A DNA stretch of 34,382 bases from CAZJDM01 sp964544765 (lineage in GTDB: Bacteria > Bdellovibrionota_B > Oligoflexia > CAYFLR01): positions 1-34,382 of the forward strand of contig CAZJDM010000030.1 in the NCBI GenBank assembly GCA_964544765.1, written 5' to 3'. This document shows, one piece after another, positions 8,465 to 16,380 of the stretch. The translations under genes were made by a program, and so were the position numbers. The notes below the pieces were generated by a model. The model did not search any database. It was not told where the DNA came from and saw nothing but the letters and a program-made list of their open reading frames with translations. Position 1 is the first letter of the stretch. Each line of letters starts with the position of its first letter.

Positions 8465-8851
8465 ATGGCCGGAAAAAGAATTTTAATCGTAGACGATGCT
8501 ATCACTGTCAGACAATTAGTTAAAATAGCTTTAAACAAGTATGGTTTTGATGTTTATGAAGGAGCTGATGGTATAGAGGGATTGAAAAGATGTGAAGAAA
8601 CTCAAATCGATTTAGTTATAACTGACCTTAAAATGCCTAATAAAAATGGTTTAGAATTTGTACGAGAATTGCGGGCAATGGAAGGTTATGCTGAAACACC
8701 AATCTTTATGCTGACCGTAGAATCTTCTCAAGAAATTGCTTTAGAAGGTAAAAATATTGGAGTGACTGCTTGGATAGTAAAACCTTTTAAGCCTGATCAA
8801 TTATTATCCGCTATAAACAAGGTTCTTAACTTAGAATCGGCAAATAAATAG
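8465..8851 (+). CDS. CheY-like single-domain response regulator
   Basis: This 128-residue protein is a lone receiver domain with all functional residues. These are the acidic pair Asp10 and Asp11, phosphoacceptor Asp54 (VITDLKMPN), switch Thr84 (MLTVES) and Lys106 (VKPFKP). It has no output domain, so it probably acts by protein contact, as CheY does at the flagellar motor. An in-frame TTG at 8450 exists, but the ATG at 8465 gives the standard receiver length and has AAGG just upstream. No che genes are adjacent, so a role in motility is only plausible. A strong promoter precedes it. Confidence 0.93.
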   Translation: MAGKRILIVDDAITVRQLVKIALNKYGFDVYEGADGIEGLKRCEETQIDLVITDLKMPNKNGLEFVRELRAMEGYAETPIFMLTVESSQEIALEGKNIGVTAWIVKPFKPDQLLSAINKVLNLESANK

Positions 8852-8914
8852 CTATTAAAAAATTATTCTAAAAATCCAGTTTCAATATGTAAAAAAAATG
8901 TTATGAGTTTTAGG

Positions 8915-8932
8915 TTCTCATGATTATGAGAA
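8915..8932 (+). promoter_or_regulatory. Palindrome upstream of mtnP
   Basis: TTCTCAT and ATGAGAA form perfect 7-base arms around GATT, 28 bases before the mtnP ATG. A TATAAT (8942-8947) follows 10 bases later, and the palindrome would cover its -35 region, as an operator would. However, that TATAAT is only 12 bases from the ATG. It would give a transcript lacking the GGAG ribosome binding site, so the promoter reading is uncertain. Confidence 0.4.
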
Positions 8933-8959
8933 TACGCAGTTTATAATCTGGAGTTTTGT

Positions 8960-9823
8960 ATGGATAAAAATAATGCTTTAGGAATTATAGGTGGGAGCGG
9001 ATTGTATGAAATTGAAGACCTAAAAATTATAGAGGAAGTTGATCTGAACACTCCTTTTGGAAAAGCAAGTGATTCTTTCATTATCGGTGAGATAAAAGGG
9101 CAAAAACTAATATTTTTACCCAGACATGGCAGGGGGCATTGTTATTTGCCATCAGAAATAAACTATCAAGCAAATATTTGGGGTATGAAAAAACTGGGAG
9201 TAGATTGTATTATCTCAATTAGTGCTGTAGGGAGTTTGAAAGAGGAAATTAAGCCCGGTCATTTTGTTATCCCTGATCAATTGATTGATCTCACAAAAAG
9301 AAGAAAGTCTACTTTTTTTGGAAATGGTGTAGTGGGGCATGTAATGTTTGCAGATCCATATTGTAAGGGATTGCAAAAGAAAGTACATGAAGTAGCTGAA
9401 AAATGTGATGTTACAGTACATTTGGGGGGTACTTATGTTTGTATTGAAGGACCTCAATTTTCAACTAGAGCTGAATCAAATCTCTATAGAAGCTGGAATG
9501 TTGATGTTATTGGTATGACAGCTCTACCGGAAGCTAAATTAGCTAAAGAAGCAGAGATTTGTTATACTACCCTGGCAATGGCAACTGACTATGATTGTTG
9601 GAATGAAACAGAGCAAGAAGTATCCGTCGAATCAGTTATTCAGGTCATGAATCAGAATATTTTTAAAACAAAAGAGTTAATTAAGAGTTTTATCAATTTA
9701 AAAGATCATTTTTGTGTTAGCTCTTGTCAAGAATCTGCTAAGTATGCTATCATGACCAAAAAAAACACAGTTCCTAACGAAACTAAACAAAATTTAGCCT
9801 TGTTATATGGTAAATATTTTTAG
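8960..9823 (+). CDS. mtnP: S-methyl-5'-thioadenosine phosphorylase
   Basis: This enzyme splits methylthioadenosine with phosphate into adenine and methylthioribose-1-phosphate, recycling a by-product of polyamine and SAM metabolism in the cytoplasm. Purine nucleoside phosphorylase family II motifs are clear: GIIGGSGLYEIE at the N terminus, PRHGRGH, SAVGSLKEEIKPGHFVIPDQ, EGPQFSTRAES and GMTALPEAKLAKEAEICY, with ATDYDCW near residue 210. The Asp in ATDYD points to a 6-aminopurine substrate. The length of 287 is usual. GGAG lies six bases before the ATG. It leads a tight operon with the PfkB-type kinase. Confidence 0.93.
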   Translation: MDKNNALGIIGGSGLYEIEDLKIIEEVDLNTPFGKASDSFIIGEIKGQKLIFLPRHGRGHCYLPSEINYQANIWGMKKLGVDCIISISAVGSLKEEIKPGHFVIPDQLIDLTKRRKSTFFGNGVVGHVMFADPYCKGLQKKVHEVAEKCDVTVHLGGTYVCIEGPQFSTRAESNLYRSWNVDVIGMTALPEAKLAKEAEICYTTLAMATDYDCWNETEQEVSVESVIQVMNQNIFKTKELIKSFINLKDHFCVSSCQESAKYAIMTKKNTVPNETKQNLALLYGKYF

Positions 9824-9833
9824 GAGTTTAAGC

Positions 9834-10733
9834 GTGAACAATCTTGTAGTAGGTTCTATAGGGCTAGATACAATTGAAGCTTTGGAAAGTAAAGTTAATG
9901 AGGTTGTAGGTGGTTCCGCAACTTATTTTTCCAATGTAGTCAAGTTTTTTGGTCCAGTCAATTTGGTAGGTGTTGTTGGAGATGATTTTTCTGATTCACA
10001 TATGCGAGCATTTTCTGATCCGGCGATTGATCTTAAAGGATTATCAAAAGTGAACGGAAAGACATTTAGGTGGCACGGAAGATATAATGATGATCTTAGT
10101 GAGGCAGAATCTTTAGCTACAGAGCTTAATGTTTTTGCTGATTTTGTACCTAAAATACCGACTTCTTATACTAAACCTAAAACTTTATTTTTAGCCAATA
10201 TTGATCCTGATCTTCAGTTAGAAGTATTATCTCAGGTAGAGGTCTCTGGCGTAGTTGCTTTAGATACTATGAATTATTGGATTGAAACCAAAAAAGACTC
10301 TTTATTAAAATTGCTCCCTAAAGTTGATATATTCTTTATCAATGAAGGAGAAGCAAAGCAGCTTTCAGGAGAGAAAAATTTTTTAGATATTTGTAAAAAG
10401 TTGGCTTCTTATGGACCTGAAACTATTGTGGTAAAAAGAGGTAGAGCAGGCGTAATAATGTATCGTGAAGAAAAAATGTTTGTTGCCCCTTCTTACCCTA
10501 AATGTAGCCCCATTGATACAACGGGTGCCGGAGATAGTTTTGCTGGTGGAGTAATGGGGTATCTTAATAAAACTGAAAACTATTCAATGAAGAATTATAA
10601 AGAGGCACTACTTTGGGGTACAGTTGCGGCTTCTTTTGCAATAGAAGATTTTAGTGTAAATGCGTTTCAGGATCTGACATATGAAAAAATGTTAGATCGA
10701 TTTGATGATTTAAAGGAAATTATTCAGTTTTGA
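9834..10733 (+). CDS. PfkB-family sugar kinase
   Basis: This is a cytoplasmic ribokinase-like kinase that probably phosphorylates a sugar or nucleoside. It shows GGSATYFSNVVKFFG and VGVVGDDF near the N terminus and the signature DTTGAGDSFAGG with the catalytic Asp near residue 234. I chose the GTG at 9834 because AGGAG sits seven bases before it and the protein then begins MNNLVVGSIGLD, as the family does. The in-frame ATG at 9807 would overlap mtnP. The substrate cannot be read from the sequence. Linkage to mtnP makes methylthioribose or an adenosine-derived sugar worth considering. It overlaps the next start by four bases. Confidence 0.9.
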   Translation: MNNLVVGSIGLDTIEALESKVNEVVGGSATYFSNVVKFFGPVNLVGVVGDDFSDSHMRAFSDPAIDLKGLSKVNGKTFRWHGRYNDDLSEAESLATELNVFADFVPKIPTSYTKPKTLFLANIDPDLQLEVLSQVEVSGVVALDTMNYWIETKKDSLLKLLPKVDIFFINEGEAKQLSGEKNFLDICKKLASYGPETIVVKRGRAGVIMYREEKMFVAPSYPKCSPIDTTGAGDSFAGGVMGYLNKTENYSMKNYKEALLWGTVAASFAIEDFSVNAFQDLTYEKMLDRFDDLKEIIQF

Positions 10734-11506
10734 TATATCTAACAAAAAATTATCTAGTAAATTTATTTTTTCTTATTTTAATATTAGTATTTCTTAGTAG
10801 TTGTCTTTCTTCTGTTAAGAGTAGAAACGAGAAACTGTTAATTTCAACCTATCAAAGTATGGCAGCTGAATATATGGCCCAGGGAAAAATTCGCCCTGCT
10901 TTAAAAAAATTATTTTTTATTCGAAAAAAAGATCCTTATAATGTTAAAACGCTGAACTTATTGGGTTTAGCGTATTTGGGGCTTGGACGAGTTAAATCTG
11001 CTAAAAAGCTGTTTAAAAAAGTCATTAAAATTGACTCAAAGTTTTACACTGCATATTTAAATATGGCTGCTTGTAGTTTAGAATTACGGCAATATGAAGA
11101 GACAATTAGAATTCTTAAAAAGATCCCGGAAGAATCTTATGAGTCTCCCGAAAAGATACACGGTAATATAGGGCTTGCCTATTTGAATCTAAAAAAATAT
11201 GAATATGCCGTCTTGCATTTTAATAAAGCTTTAAGTCACAATCCTTTATTTTATCCGGCTTATCTACATTATGGTGATGTAAGATTAAAACAAAAAAGGT
11301 ATAAAGAAGCTATAAAATTGTTTAAAACGGCCTCGAACCATTGTAAAACTTGCGTAATACCTCTTTATAATTTAGGTTATGTTTATAAAAAGATGGGGAA
11401 GATGAAAAAAAGTTTATCTTATTTAGATAAAGTTATTTCAATGGGTGGAAATAAGTTATATGCTAAAAAAGCAAGGAATTTAAAGAAAGGATTGGTTTGG
11501 AAGTAG
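10730..11506 (+). CDS. TPR-repeat lipoprotein, PilF/PilW-like
   Basis: The signal peptide ends in LSSC (Cys25), so this is a lipoprotein. It is followed by tandem tetratricopeptide repeats from about 45 to 245, such as the helices around YLGLGRVKSAKKLFKKV and YLNLKKYEYAVLHFNKAL. The layout resembles PilF/PilW pilotins and other envelope assembly scaffolds, but no pilus gene is adjacent. The start is a TTG overlapping the pfkB-type stop codon, with AAGGA about 11 bases upstream. The end overlaps the RodZ-like gene by ten bases. This implies tight co-translation and perhaps a shared role in envelope growth. Confidence 0.83.
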   Translation: MIYLTKNYLVNLFFLILILVFLSSCLSSVKSRNEKLLISTYQSMAAEYMAQGKIRPALKKLFFIRKKDPYNVKTLNLLGLAYLGLGRVKSAKKLFKKVIKIDSKFYTAYLNMAACSLELRQYEETIRILKKIPEESYESPEKIHGNIGLAYLNLKKYEYAVLHFNKALSHNPLFYPAYLHYGDVRLKQKRYKEAIKLFKTASNHCKTCVIPLYNLGYVYKKMGKMKKSLSYLDKVISMGGNKLYAKKARNLKKGLVWK

Positions 11507-12561
11507 AAGGGAATAATCCAGAAGAAGTCTCTTTAGGTGGTTTTTTACGTAAGAAACGTAAGGCACTGGGAGTTACTTTAAATGAAATTGCTGAAATAAC
11601 AAAAATTAATATTACCTACCTAGAAGATATTGAAAATAACCAGTTTGACTCTCTTCCTGGAGAGACATTTAGTAGGGGGTTTGTCAAATCCTATGCTAAG
11701 TGTCTGCGTATTGATTTAAAGGAAATTGATCAGTTATATAATATTCAGGTGTATGGAGATTACGAAGAAGGTGAAGTCAGGCGAATACGAGATGAAAAGA
11801 GAAAGAAATCCAATCGATATATCAAAAAACGCCTTCATATTCTTAAAGATGATTGGTTAGTAAAGCCAGCTGGAAACAAATGGATTAAGCGTGTGATACT
11901 TACAGCAGTGTTTTTGGGAATTGTTGTGGGTGGTGGGACATGGTTGTTGAAAATACTAAATGAACGGATTAGTAAGAATAGTGTAACTGGAATTGAGGTT
12001 ATAAAAGAAAAAGAACCAGCTTTAGAAGAAGTCAAGGAAGATGTAAAGAGTGGTGTAGTTTCAAAAACCTCTGATACGTCGATTCAAAATAATATTCAAA
12101 CCAAGCCGGCTACTGAAAAGGAGGAGGTAAGAGAATTTGTTAAAAATAAAAAAGAACAAATGGGCCCAACTAGTAATAAGACCACAGAACAAGATAGTAA
12201 AATTAGTGAGGATGAAAAAACAACCGAGCCATTGTCATCGTTAACTGCTCCTTCAAAAGAAATGAAAGATGTTGTGGATAATAAAGCAGATAATACTCAG
12301 ATAATTGCAGATGATGGTAGTTCAAGCCTGATAATTGAGGTATTGCAGGATGTATATTTACAGGCTGTAATTGATTCAAATTTAAAGAAAAACGATTTAT
12401 TTCGTAAAGGAACTCGGTTTATTTGGAAATTTTTTAATAAAGTTCAGCTTTCAGTATCTGATTTAAATCATGTCACTATAATCCATAATGGTATTAAGAT
12501 TCCTACTTTGGGTGAATGGGGTAAAAAACGAAGGTTAGAGTTTTTTAATAGCAATCCCTAG
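11497..12561 (+). CDS. rodZ: RodZ-like cytoskeletal helix-turn-helix membrane protein
   Basis: RodZ links MreB filaments to the cell wall synthesis machine. The order of parts matches: a cytoplasmic Xre-type helix-turn-helix (about 13-80, with LGGFLRKKRKALGVTLNEIA), a basic juxtamembrane region, one transmembrane helix (about 132-154), a long Lys/Glu/Thr-rich periplasmic linker (160-270), and a C-terminal DUF4115-type domain (about 275-350). The start is a TTG with AAAGG six bases upstream, overlapping the previous gene. No mreB is in the window. Other HTH_25 membrane proteins share this layout, so the specific RodZ role is inferred. Confidence 0.85.
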   Translation: MEVEGNNPEEVSLGGFLRKKRKALGVTLNEIAEITKINITYLEDIENNQFDSLPGETFSRGFVKSYAKCLRIDLKEIDQLYNIQVYGDYEEGEVRRIRDEKRKKSNRYIKKRLHILKDDWLVKPAGNKWIKRVILTAVFLGIVVGGGTWLLKILNERISKNSVTGIEVIKEKEPALEEVKEDVKSGVVSKTSDTSIQNNIQTKPATEKEEVREFVKNKKEQMGPTSNKTTEQDSKISEDEKTTEPLSSLTAPSKEMKDVVDNKADNTQIIADDGSSSLIIEVLQDVYLQAVIDSNLKKNDLFRKGTRFIWKFFNKVQLSVSDLNHVTIIHNGIKIPTLGEWGKKRRLEFFNSNP

Positions 12562-12701
12562 AAAATTTTATAATTGATTTTGGTAATTTTTTAAAAGAGT
12601 GAGATAGAAGAAGGCTACTAATCTCAGGTCAATCATGATAAACTAAAATAAGAGTATCTATAACATCTTTAAATAGTAATTTGTGAAAGTAGGAGACATT
12701 A

Positions 12702-14072
12702 GTGGGATTGTCTGTCGGCGGATTAGTTTCAGGAATTGATCCTAAGATTGTTGATAAATTAATGGAAGTCGAACGTGTTCCGATTAATAATCTTGAAAAA
12801 CGTAAAGAATCAGTAAAAGAACAAGTAAAAGGTGTTAATGAACTACGCGAAAAAATGAAAGCCCTGGAAAAATCTATTGATGAGATTTCTACTAAGGGAA
12901 AATTCTTACATTTGAAATTAGAATCCTCCCATCCAGATATTGTGGATGGTAATGTGGGAGAGGGAGCTATTCCAGGAGTTTATGAATTTGATATTAAAAC
13001 TGTAGCAAAGAATGAAAAAGAGTTGGCTTATGGTTTTGTTGACAAGGATAAAACACCAGTGGGTTTTGGATGGTTGCTTTTAAATAATGAAGATACTCAA
13101 GAGGATATGGTAATAAAAATTGAACCTGAATCAACGTTGCAGGATGTAGCCAGTTCAATCAATGACGCTGAGATGGGAATGAAAGCAATAGTTATAAATA
13201 CAGGTATGGAGGATGACCCGTACCGTTTATTAGTTATAAATGAGTCTTCTGGAAAGAAAGCAAAGATAGAGATAGATCCTGATACAACCTATCTAGAATT
13301 TAAGGAGCAAGTAACGGGTCGAAACTGTGAACTTTTATTTGAAGATGTTCCAGTAACATGGCCCAGAAATAATTTAGAGGATTTGATACCGGGAGTTGTA
13401 TTTGATGTACATCGAGCAGAAGCGGGTACTAAAGTAACCGTGAATATCAACTGGGACATTGATGCCACTTTAGAAGGTATCATGGAATTTGTAAAACAAT
13501 ATAATGAAGTAAATAATTTTATAAATAATCAATATGTAATTGATGAAGAAACTAAAAAGGCCGGAATTATGGCCGCTGATTCAGGGTTAAAACAAATTCG
13601 TAGAGTATTACGAAATGAGATCTCTAAAACTTTTACTAATTTGAGTCATAAATATCGTACATTGGCTACAATTGGGATAAAAACTAATTCGAAGGATGGT
13701 TCTTTAATAGCTGATAAAGATAAAATCAAACACTCTTTGTCTGAGGATATTTTGGGAGTAGCTAGTTTATTTATTGTGCAGAAGGAAAATCCAGGTTTAG
13801 CACCCCGAATGAAAGATAAACTAACTCAATTACGGGATCGAGAATATGGAGTCTTAGAAAACAGGAAAAAAGGTCTACAAAAAGTTATAGAAAATATTGA
13901 TAGTCAAATTGAGCGCAAAGAGCGGCGTTTGACTTCGGTTCATGAAAATCTAAAAAAGAAATTCGCAGCCTTAGAAACAACAATGAGTACTTTGAATCAG
14001 CAAGGATCATTTTTGGCTCAAAAATTTGGTACGCCAAATGTACAAACAAACCCTCAACTTAGGGAGTCATAG
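12702..14072 (+). CDS. fliD: Flagellar filament cap protein FliD (HAP2)
   Basis: FliD forms the cap under which flagellin subunits fold at the filament tip. The N-terminal domain starts with the family pattern GLVSGIDPKIVDKLMEVERVPINNLEKRKE-like helix (read across residues 7-36). The C-terminal FliD domain includes MEFVKQYNEVNNFINNQ and a terminal coiled coil with ERKERRLTSVHENLKKKFAALE. At 456 residues the length is normal. The start is a GTG with AGGAG six bases upstream. It is followed 17 bases later by fliS, the usual pair. No flagellin or other flagellar gene is here, so the pair is detached from a main cluster. Confidence 0.92.
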   Translation: MGLSVGGLVSGIDPKIVDKLMEVERVPINNLEKRKESVKEQVKGVNELREKMKALEKSIDEISTKGKFLHLKLESSHPDIVDGNVGEGAIPGVYEFDIKTVAKNEKELAYGFVDKDKTPVGFGWLLLNNEDTQEDMVIKIEPESTLQDVASSINDAEMGMKAIVINTGMEDDPYRLLVINESSGKKAKIEIDPDTTYLEFKEQVTGRNCELLFEDVPVTWPRNNLEDLIPGVVFDVHRAEAGTKVTVNINWDIDATLEGIMEFVKQYNEVNNFINNQYVIDEETKKAGIMAADSGLKQIRRVLRNEISKTFTNLSHKYRTLATIGIKTNSKDGSLIADKDKIKHSLSEDILGVASLFIVQKENPGLAPRMKDKLTQLRDREYGVLENRKKGLQKVIENIDSQIERKERRLTSVHENLKKKFAALETTMSTLNQQGSFLAQKFGTPNVQTNPQLRES

Positions 14073-14089
14073 TATAATAGGAGCATTTC

Positions 14090-14608
14090 ATGGTAGTAAA
14101 CCCATATCAACAGTATCAAAAGACATCGGTTACAACAGCAAATAAAGTTAAAATACTATTGATGCTTTACGAGGGTGCAATAAAATTTGTCAAACAGGCC
14201 CAGATTAATATGCAAAAAAAAGAGGTGGCAAAAAAAGGTGTTTTGATAAGTAAAGCCACGGCAATTCTTTCTGAACTTATGAATACTCTAGATTTTGAGG
14301 CAGGGGGGCAATTAGCCGTTGATTTAGAAAATCTATACATATTTATGATAGATCATTTAATTGAAGCAAATATTAATAATGATGTAGATAAATTAAAAGA
14401 TGTAGAAAGGATATTGAAGACGTTGTATGCAGGATGGGTTGAGATAGCAGATAAGCCAAATGTTAAAAAGGGTTCTACCAAAAGTCTGGACCCAGACGGA
14501 GTAAAAGATCAAAATACTGATAAAGCCAAAAATATGGATAATGATGATAAACAGTCTGAGGATGAGAGGTCTAAACGAGTGGTTACTGGGGTTGATTTTA
14601 ATGTTTAG
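14090..14608 (+). CDS. fliS: Flagellin export chaperone FliS
   Basis: FliS binds the C terminus of flagellin in the cytoplasm and prevents early polymerisation. The protein begins NPYQQYQKTSVTTANK, followed by LLMLYEGAIKFVKQAQ, both classical FliS motifs. The four-helix body ends near residue 122. A tail of about 50 residues rich in Lys, Asp and Asn (from KKGSTKSLDPDG onward) extends beyond the usual length of about 125-135. The tail looks disordered and its role is unknown. AGGAG lies seven bases before the ATG. It is co-transcribed with fliD. Confidence 0.92.
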   Translation: MVVNPYQQYQKTSVTTANKVKILLMLYEGAIKFVKQAQINMQKKEVAKKGVLISKATAILSELMNTLDFEAGGQLAVDLENLYIFMIDHLIEANINNDVDKLKDVERILKTLYAGWVEIADKPNVKKGSTKSLDPDGVKDQNTDKAKNMDNDDKQSEDERSKRVVTGVDFNV

Positions 14609-14615
14609 GATCAAA

Positions 14616-14653
14616 ACCCAGATATAATCGGATATAACATGAAATATCTGGGT
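14616..14653 (+). terminator. Hairpin after fliS, possible terminator
   Basis: ACCCAGATAT (14616-14625) pairs perfectly with ATATCTGGGT (14644-14653) around an 18-base loop, eight bases after the fliS stop codon. No long T-tract follows on the plus strand (TAAATATAAATCT), so it is at best a weak terminator or an RNA-stabilising 3' hairpin. It plausibly ends the fliD-fliS transcript. Confidence 0.45.
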
Positions 14654-14969
14654 AAATATAAATCTACTTTGTAGTTACAATTTTACGGTGTTTCAAAACT
14701 ACAACAATATTTTATTTTTTAGTGTGAATTTTGCAACAATAAATCTATAAGCAAATTGGGATTATTAACATTAAGAAAAGCATGATTGTATTTTAACCCC
14801 ATGATATCAATCCTTAAAATAGAAAGTAATTAGTAAAACAGAACTTTTTTTGCTAATGGTATGCTTTTTGCATCAATCGAGTTATAAGGGAAGGTATTGT
14901 ATTAGGGATTAGGGATAACTTAAAATCATACCATAGATAACAATTTTGGGATATAGAAGCGAGATTAGA
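14654..14969 (+). other. Intergenic region before lpxC
   Basis: About 316 bases without a convincing gene. Apart from the sigma-54-like site at 14857-14872, it holds a short tandem TTAGGGA pair near 14903-14916. An in-frame TTG at 14946 could extend LpxC but has no ribosome binding site. I see no conserved RNA fold that I recognise. Confidence 0.5.
14857..14872 (+). promoter_or_regulatory. Sigma-54-like -24/-12 promoter upstream of lpxC
   Basis: TGGTAT-N5-TTGCA has the GG and GC pairs exactly ten bases apart, as in the sigma-54 consensus TGGCAC-N5-TTGC. Two bases of the -24 box differ. Transcription would begin near 14883, about 87 bases before the lpxC ATG. No bound enhancer site is identified, and a chance match is possible. 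Confidence 0.35.
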
Positions 14970-15908
14970 ATGTTGAAGGATAGATTTCAATGCACTCTAG
15001 GGGAAAGTATTCGTTTTAAGGGAATTGGTCTACATTCAGGTCAAAAAATAACTGTCAAAATAAGACCCGCACCAGTTGACAGTGGTATTTTGTTCATACG
15101 GTCAGACATAAAAAAATCACCATATATTAAGGCCTGTCCGGAGAATGTTGTTTCCACCAAATTAGCAACTACGGTTGGGATAAATGGGATTAGTATATCT
15201 ACAGTAGAGCATTTGATGGGTGCTTTCAGATCTTATGGAATTGATAATGTTATTGTAGAAGTGGATAATGTTGAAATCCCTATTTTGGATGGCAGCGCCA
15301 TGGGATACACCTATCTATTTGAAAAAGCTAAGGTTTTAAAACAAAACAGATTACGAAAGTTTTTAGTAATAAAGAAATCCTTTCGTTTTTGTGATGGTGA
15401 TAGAGAACTTGTTATTTATCCTTATCCTAAATTTAAGATAAATTATAAAATTAGTTTTCCACACCCTCTTATTAAAACTCAAACATATAGCTATGAAGTA
15501 GAAAAAGAAACTTTTGAGACGGAAATTGCTCCAGCTAGGACCTTTGGTTTTGCTAAAGATGTTGAAAAGTTAAGAAAAATTGGTTTAGCCAAAGGAGGTT
15601 CCCTTAATAGTGCCGTTGTTCTTGATGACTATGGACTTATAAATAAAGAGGGTTTAAGGTTTCCTAATGAATTTGTTCGGCATAAGATATTGGATTTAAT
15701 TGGAGATATTACTATCGTTGGAACCCAGATTATGGGAGAGATTCATGCCGTTAAATCAGGGCATGATATGCATATAAAATTTTTAAAAGAACTTCTCAAG
15801 CATCCTGAGTGTTATCAGATTATCACTATTTCCAAAAGAAAAGCTGAGAGATTACTGCACTTTGGATGGGAACAAGCCCCTGTAAAGGTTAGACCTGCGA
15901 TTACCTAA
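14970..15908 (+). CDS. lpxC: UDP-3-O-acyl-N-acetylglucosamine deacetylase LpxC
   Basis: LpxC is a zinc enzyme that performs the first committed step of lipid A synthesis, so this organism makes an LPS outer membrane. With the ATG at 14970 (GCGAG six bases upstream) the protein has 312 residues. The zinc ligands are His81 (EHLMGAFRSYGIDN), His238 and Asp242 (RHKILDLIGD), with the catalytic base His265 (KSGHDMH), nearly the E. coli numbering. The N terminus has GIGLHSG (18-24). It stands alone, with a long upstream region, and is followed by the rpmF-plsX lipid cluster. Confidence 0.96.
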   Translation: MLKDRFQCTLGESIRFKGIGLHSGQKITVKIRPAPVDSGILFIRSDIKKSPYIKACPENVVSTKLATTVGINGISISTVEHLMGAFRSYGIDNVIVEVDNVEIPILDGSAMGYTYLFEKAKVLKQNRLRKFLVIKKSFRFCDGDRELVIYPYPKFKINYKISFPHPLIKTQTYSYEVEKETFETEIAPARTFGFAKDVEKLRKIGLAKGGSLNSAVVLDDYGLINKEGLRFPNEFVRHKILDLIGDITIVGTQIMGEIHAVKSGHDMHIKFLKELLKHPECYQIITISKRKAERLLHFGWEQAPVKVRPAIT

Positions 15909-15928
15909 CCATTGATCCGTTATTTTTG

Positions 15929-15957
15929 TTGACTAACCTTCTATAATCAAATAGATT
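15929..15957 (+). promoter_or_regulatory. Possible promoter for the rpmF-plsX-fab cluster
   Basis: TTGACT (15929-15934) and TAGATT (15952-15957) are 17 bases apart, about 60 bases before the rpmF start. A perfect TATAAT within the spacer has no good -35 at the right distance. The -35 is strong (5 of 6) and the -10 modest (4 of 6). Confidence 0.4.
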
Positions 15958-16018
15958 ACCGAACATAAATTGGACTTGAGATCCATTTTATTCAAAACGA
16001 TTCGTTAAGGAGTAAAGT

Positions 16019-16195
16019 GTGCCAGTACCCAGGACAAAAATTTCAAAATCAAAGAGAAATAGCAGACGATCACATCATGCATTGAAAGAAAGTGGTACTT
16101 CTGCTTGTCCCAAATGTAATTCTATCAGAACTCCCCATAGAGTTTGCCGAACTTGTGGGTTTTATGGTGGCAGAGAGATTTTAGTAGTTGAGTAA
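16019..16195 (+). CDS. rpmF: 50S ribosomal protein L32
   Basis: This 58-residue ribosomal protein starts MPVPRTKISKSKRNSRRSHH, the typical basic L32 N terminus. It carries a zinc-ribbon quartet at Cys30, Cys33, Cys43 and Cys46 (ACPKC and CRTCG). The start is a GTG with AAGGAG six bases upstream. rpmF directly before plsX is a widespread order that links ribosome and membrane lipid synthesis. A 185-base gap to plsX holds only short imperfect inverted repeats. All four zinc ligands are present, so it is the zinc-binding form. Confidence 0.96.
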   Translation: MPVPRTKISKSKRNSRRSHHALKESGTSACPKCNSIRTPHRVCRTCGFYGGREILVVE

Positions 16196-16380
16196 TTTTA
16201 TTAGGATAAGAAACTCTTACTTAGAGAAGTAGGGTCTCATATAAATAAATTGCTTAACTTACTTACATGCCATCATTCCATTTATCTATGTTGCTAGCCC
16301 TGTGGTGCTTTTCCTTAGCTATATAAATAATAATTAACAGAAAAGTTAGTTGTCTATATAAACAAAATTTGGAGGTTATT

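Noticed and set aside
8942..8947. TATAAT as the mtnP promoter -10
   Set aside because: Transcription would start inside or after the GGAG ribosome binding site, leaving a leader of about six bases.
14903..14916. Tandem TTAGGGA pair before lpxC
   Set aside because: Only two short copies; it is compatible with chance or slippage.
15942..15947. Perfect TATAAT before rpmF as the -10
   Set aside because: TTGACT is only seven bases upstream of it and no other -35 lies at 16-18 bases. TTGACT with TAGATT at 17 bases fits better.
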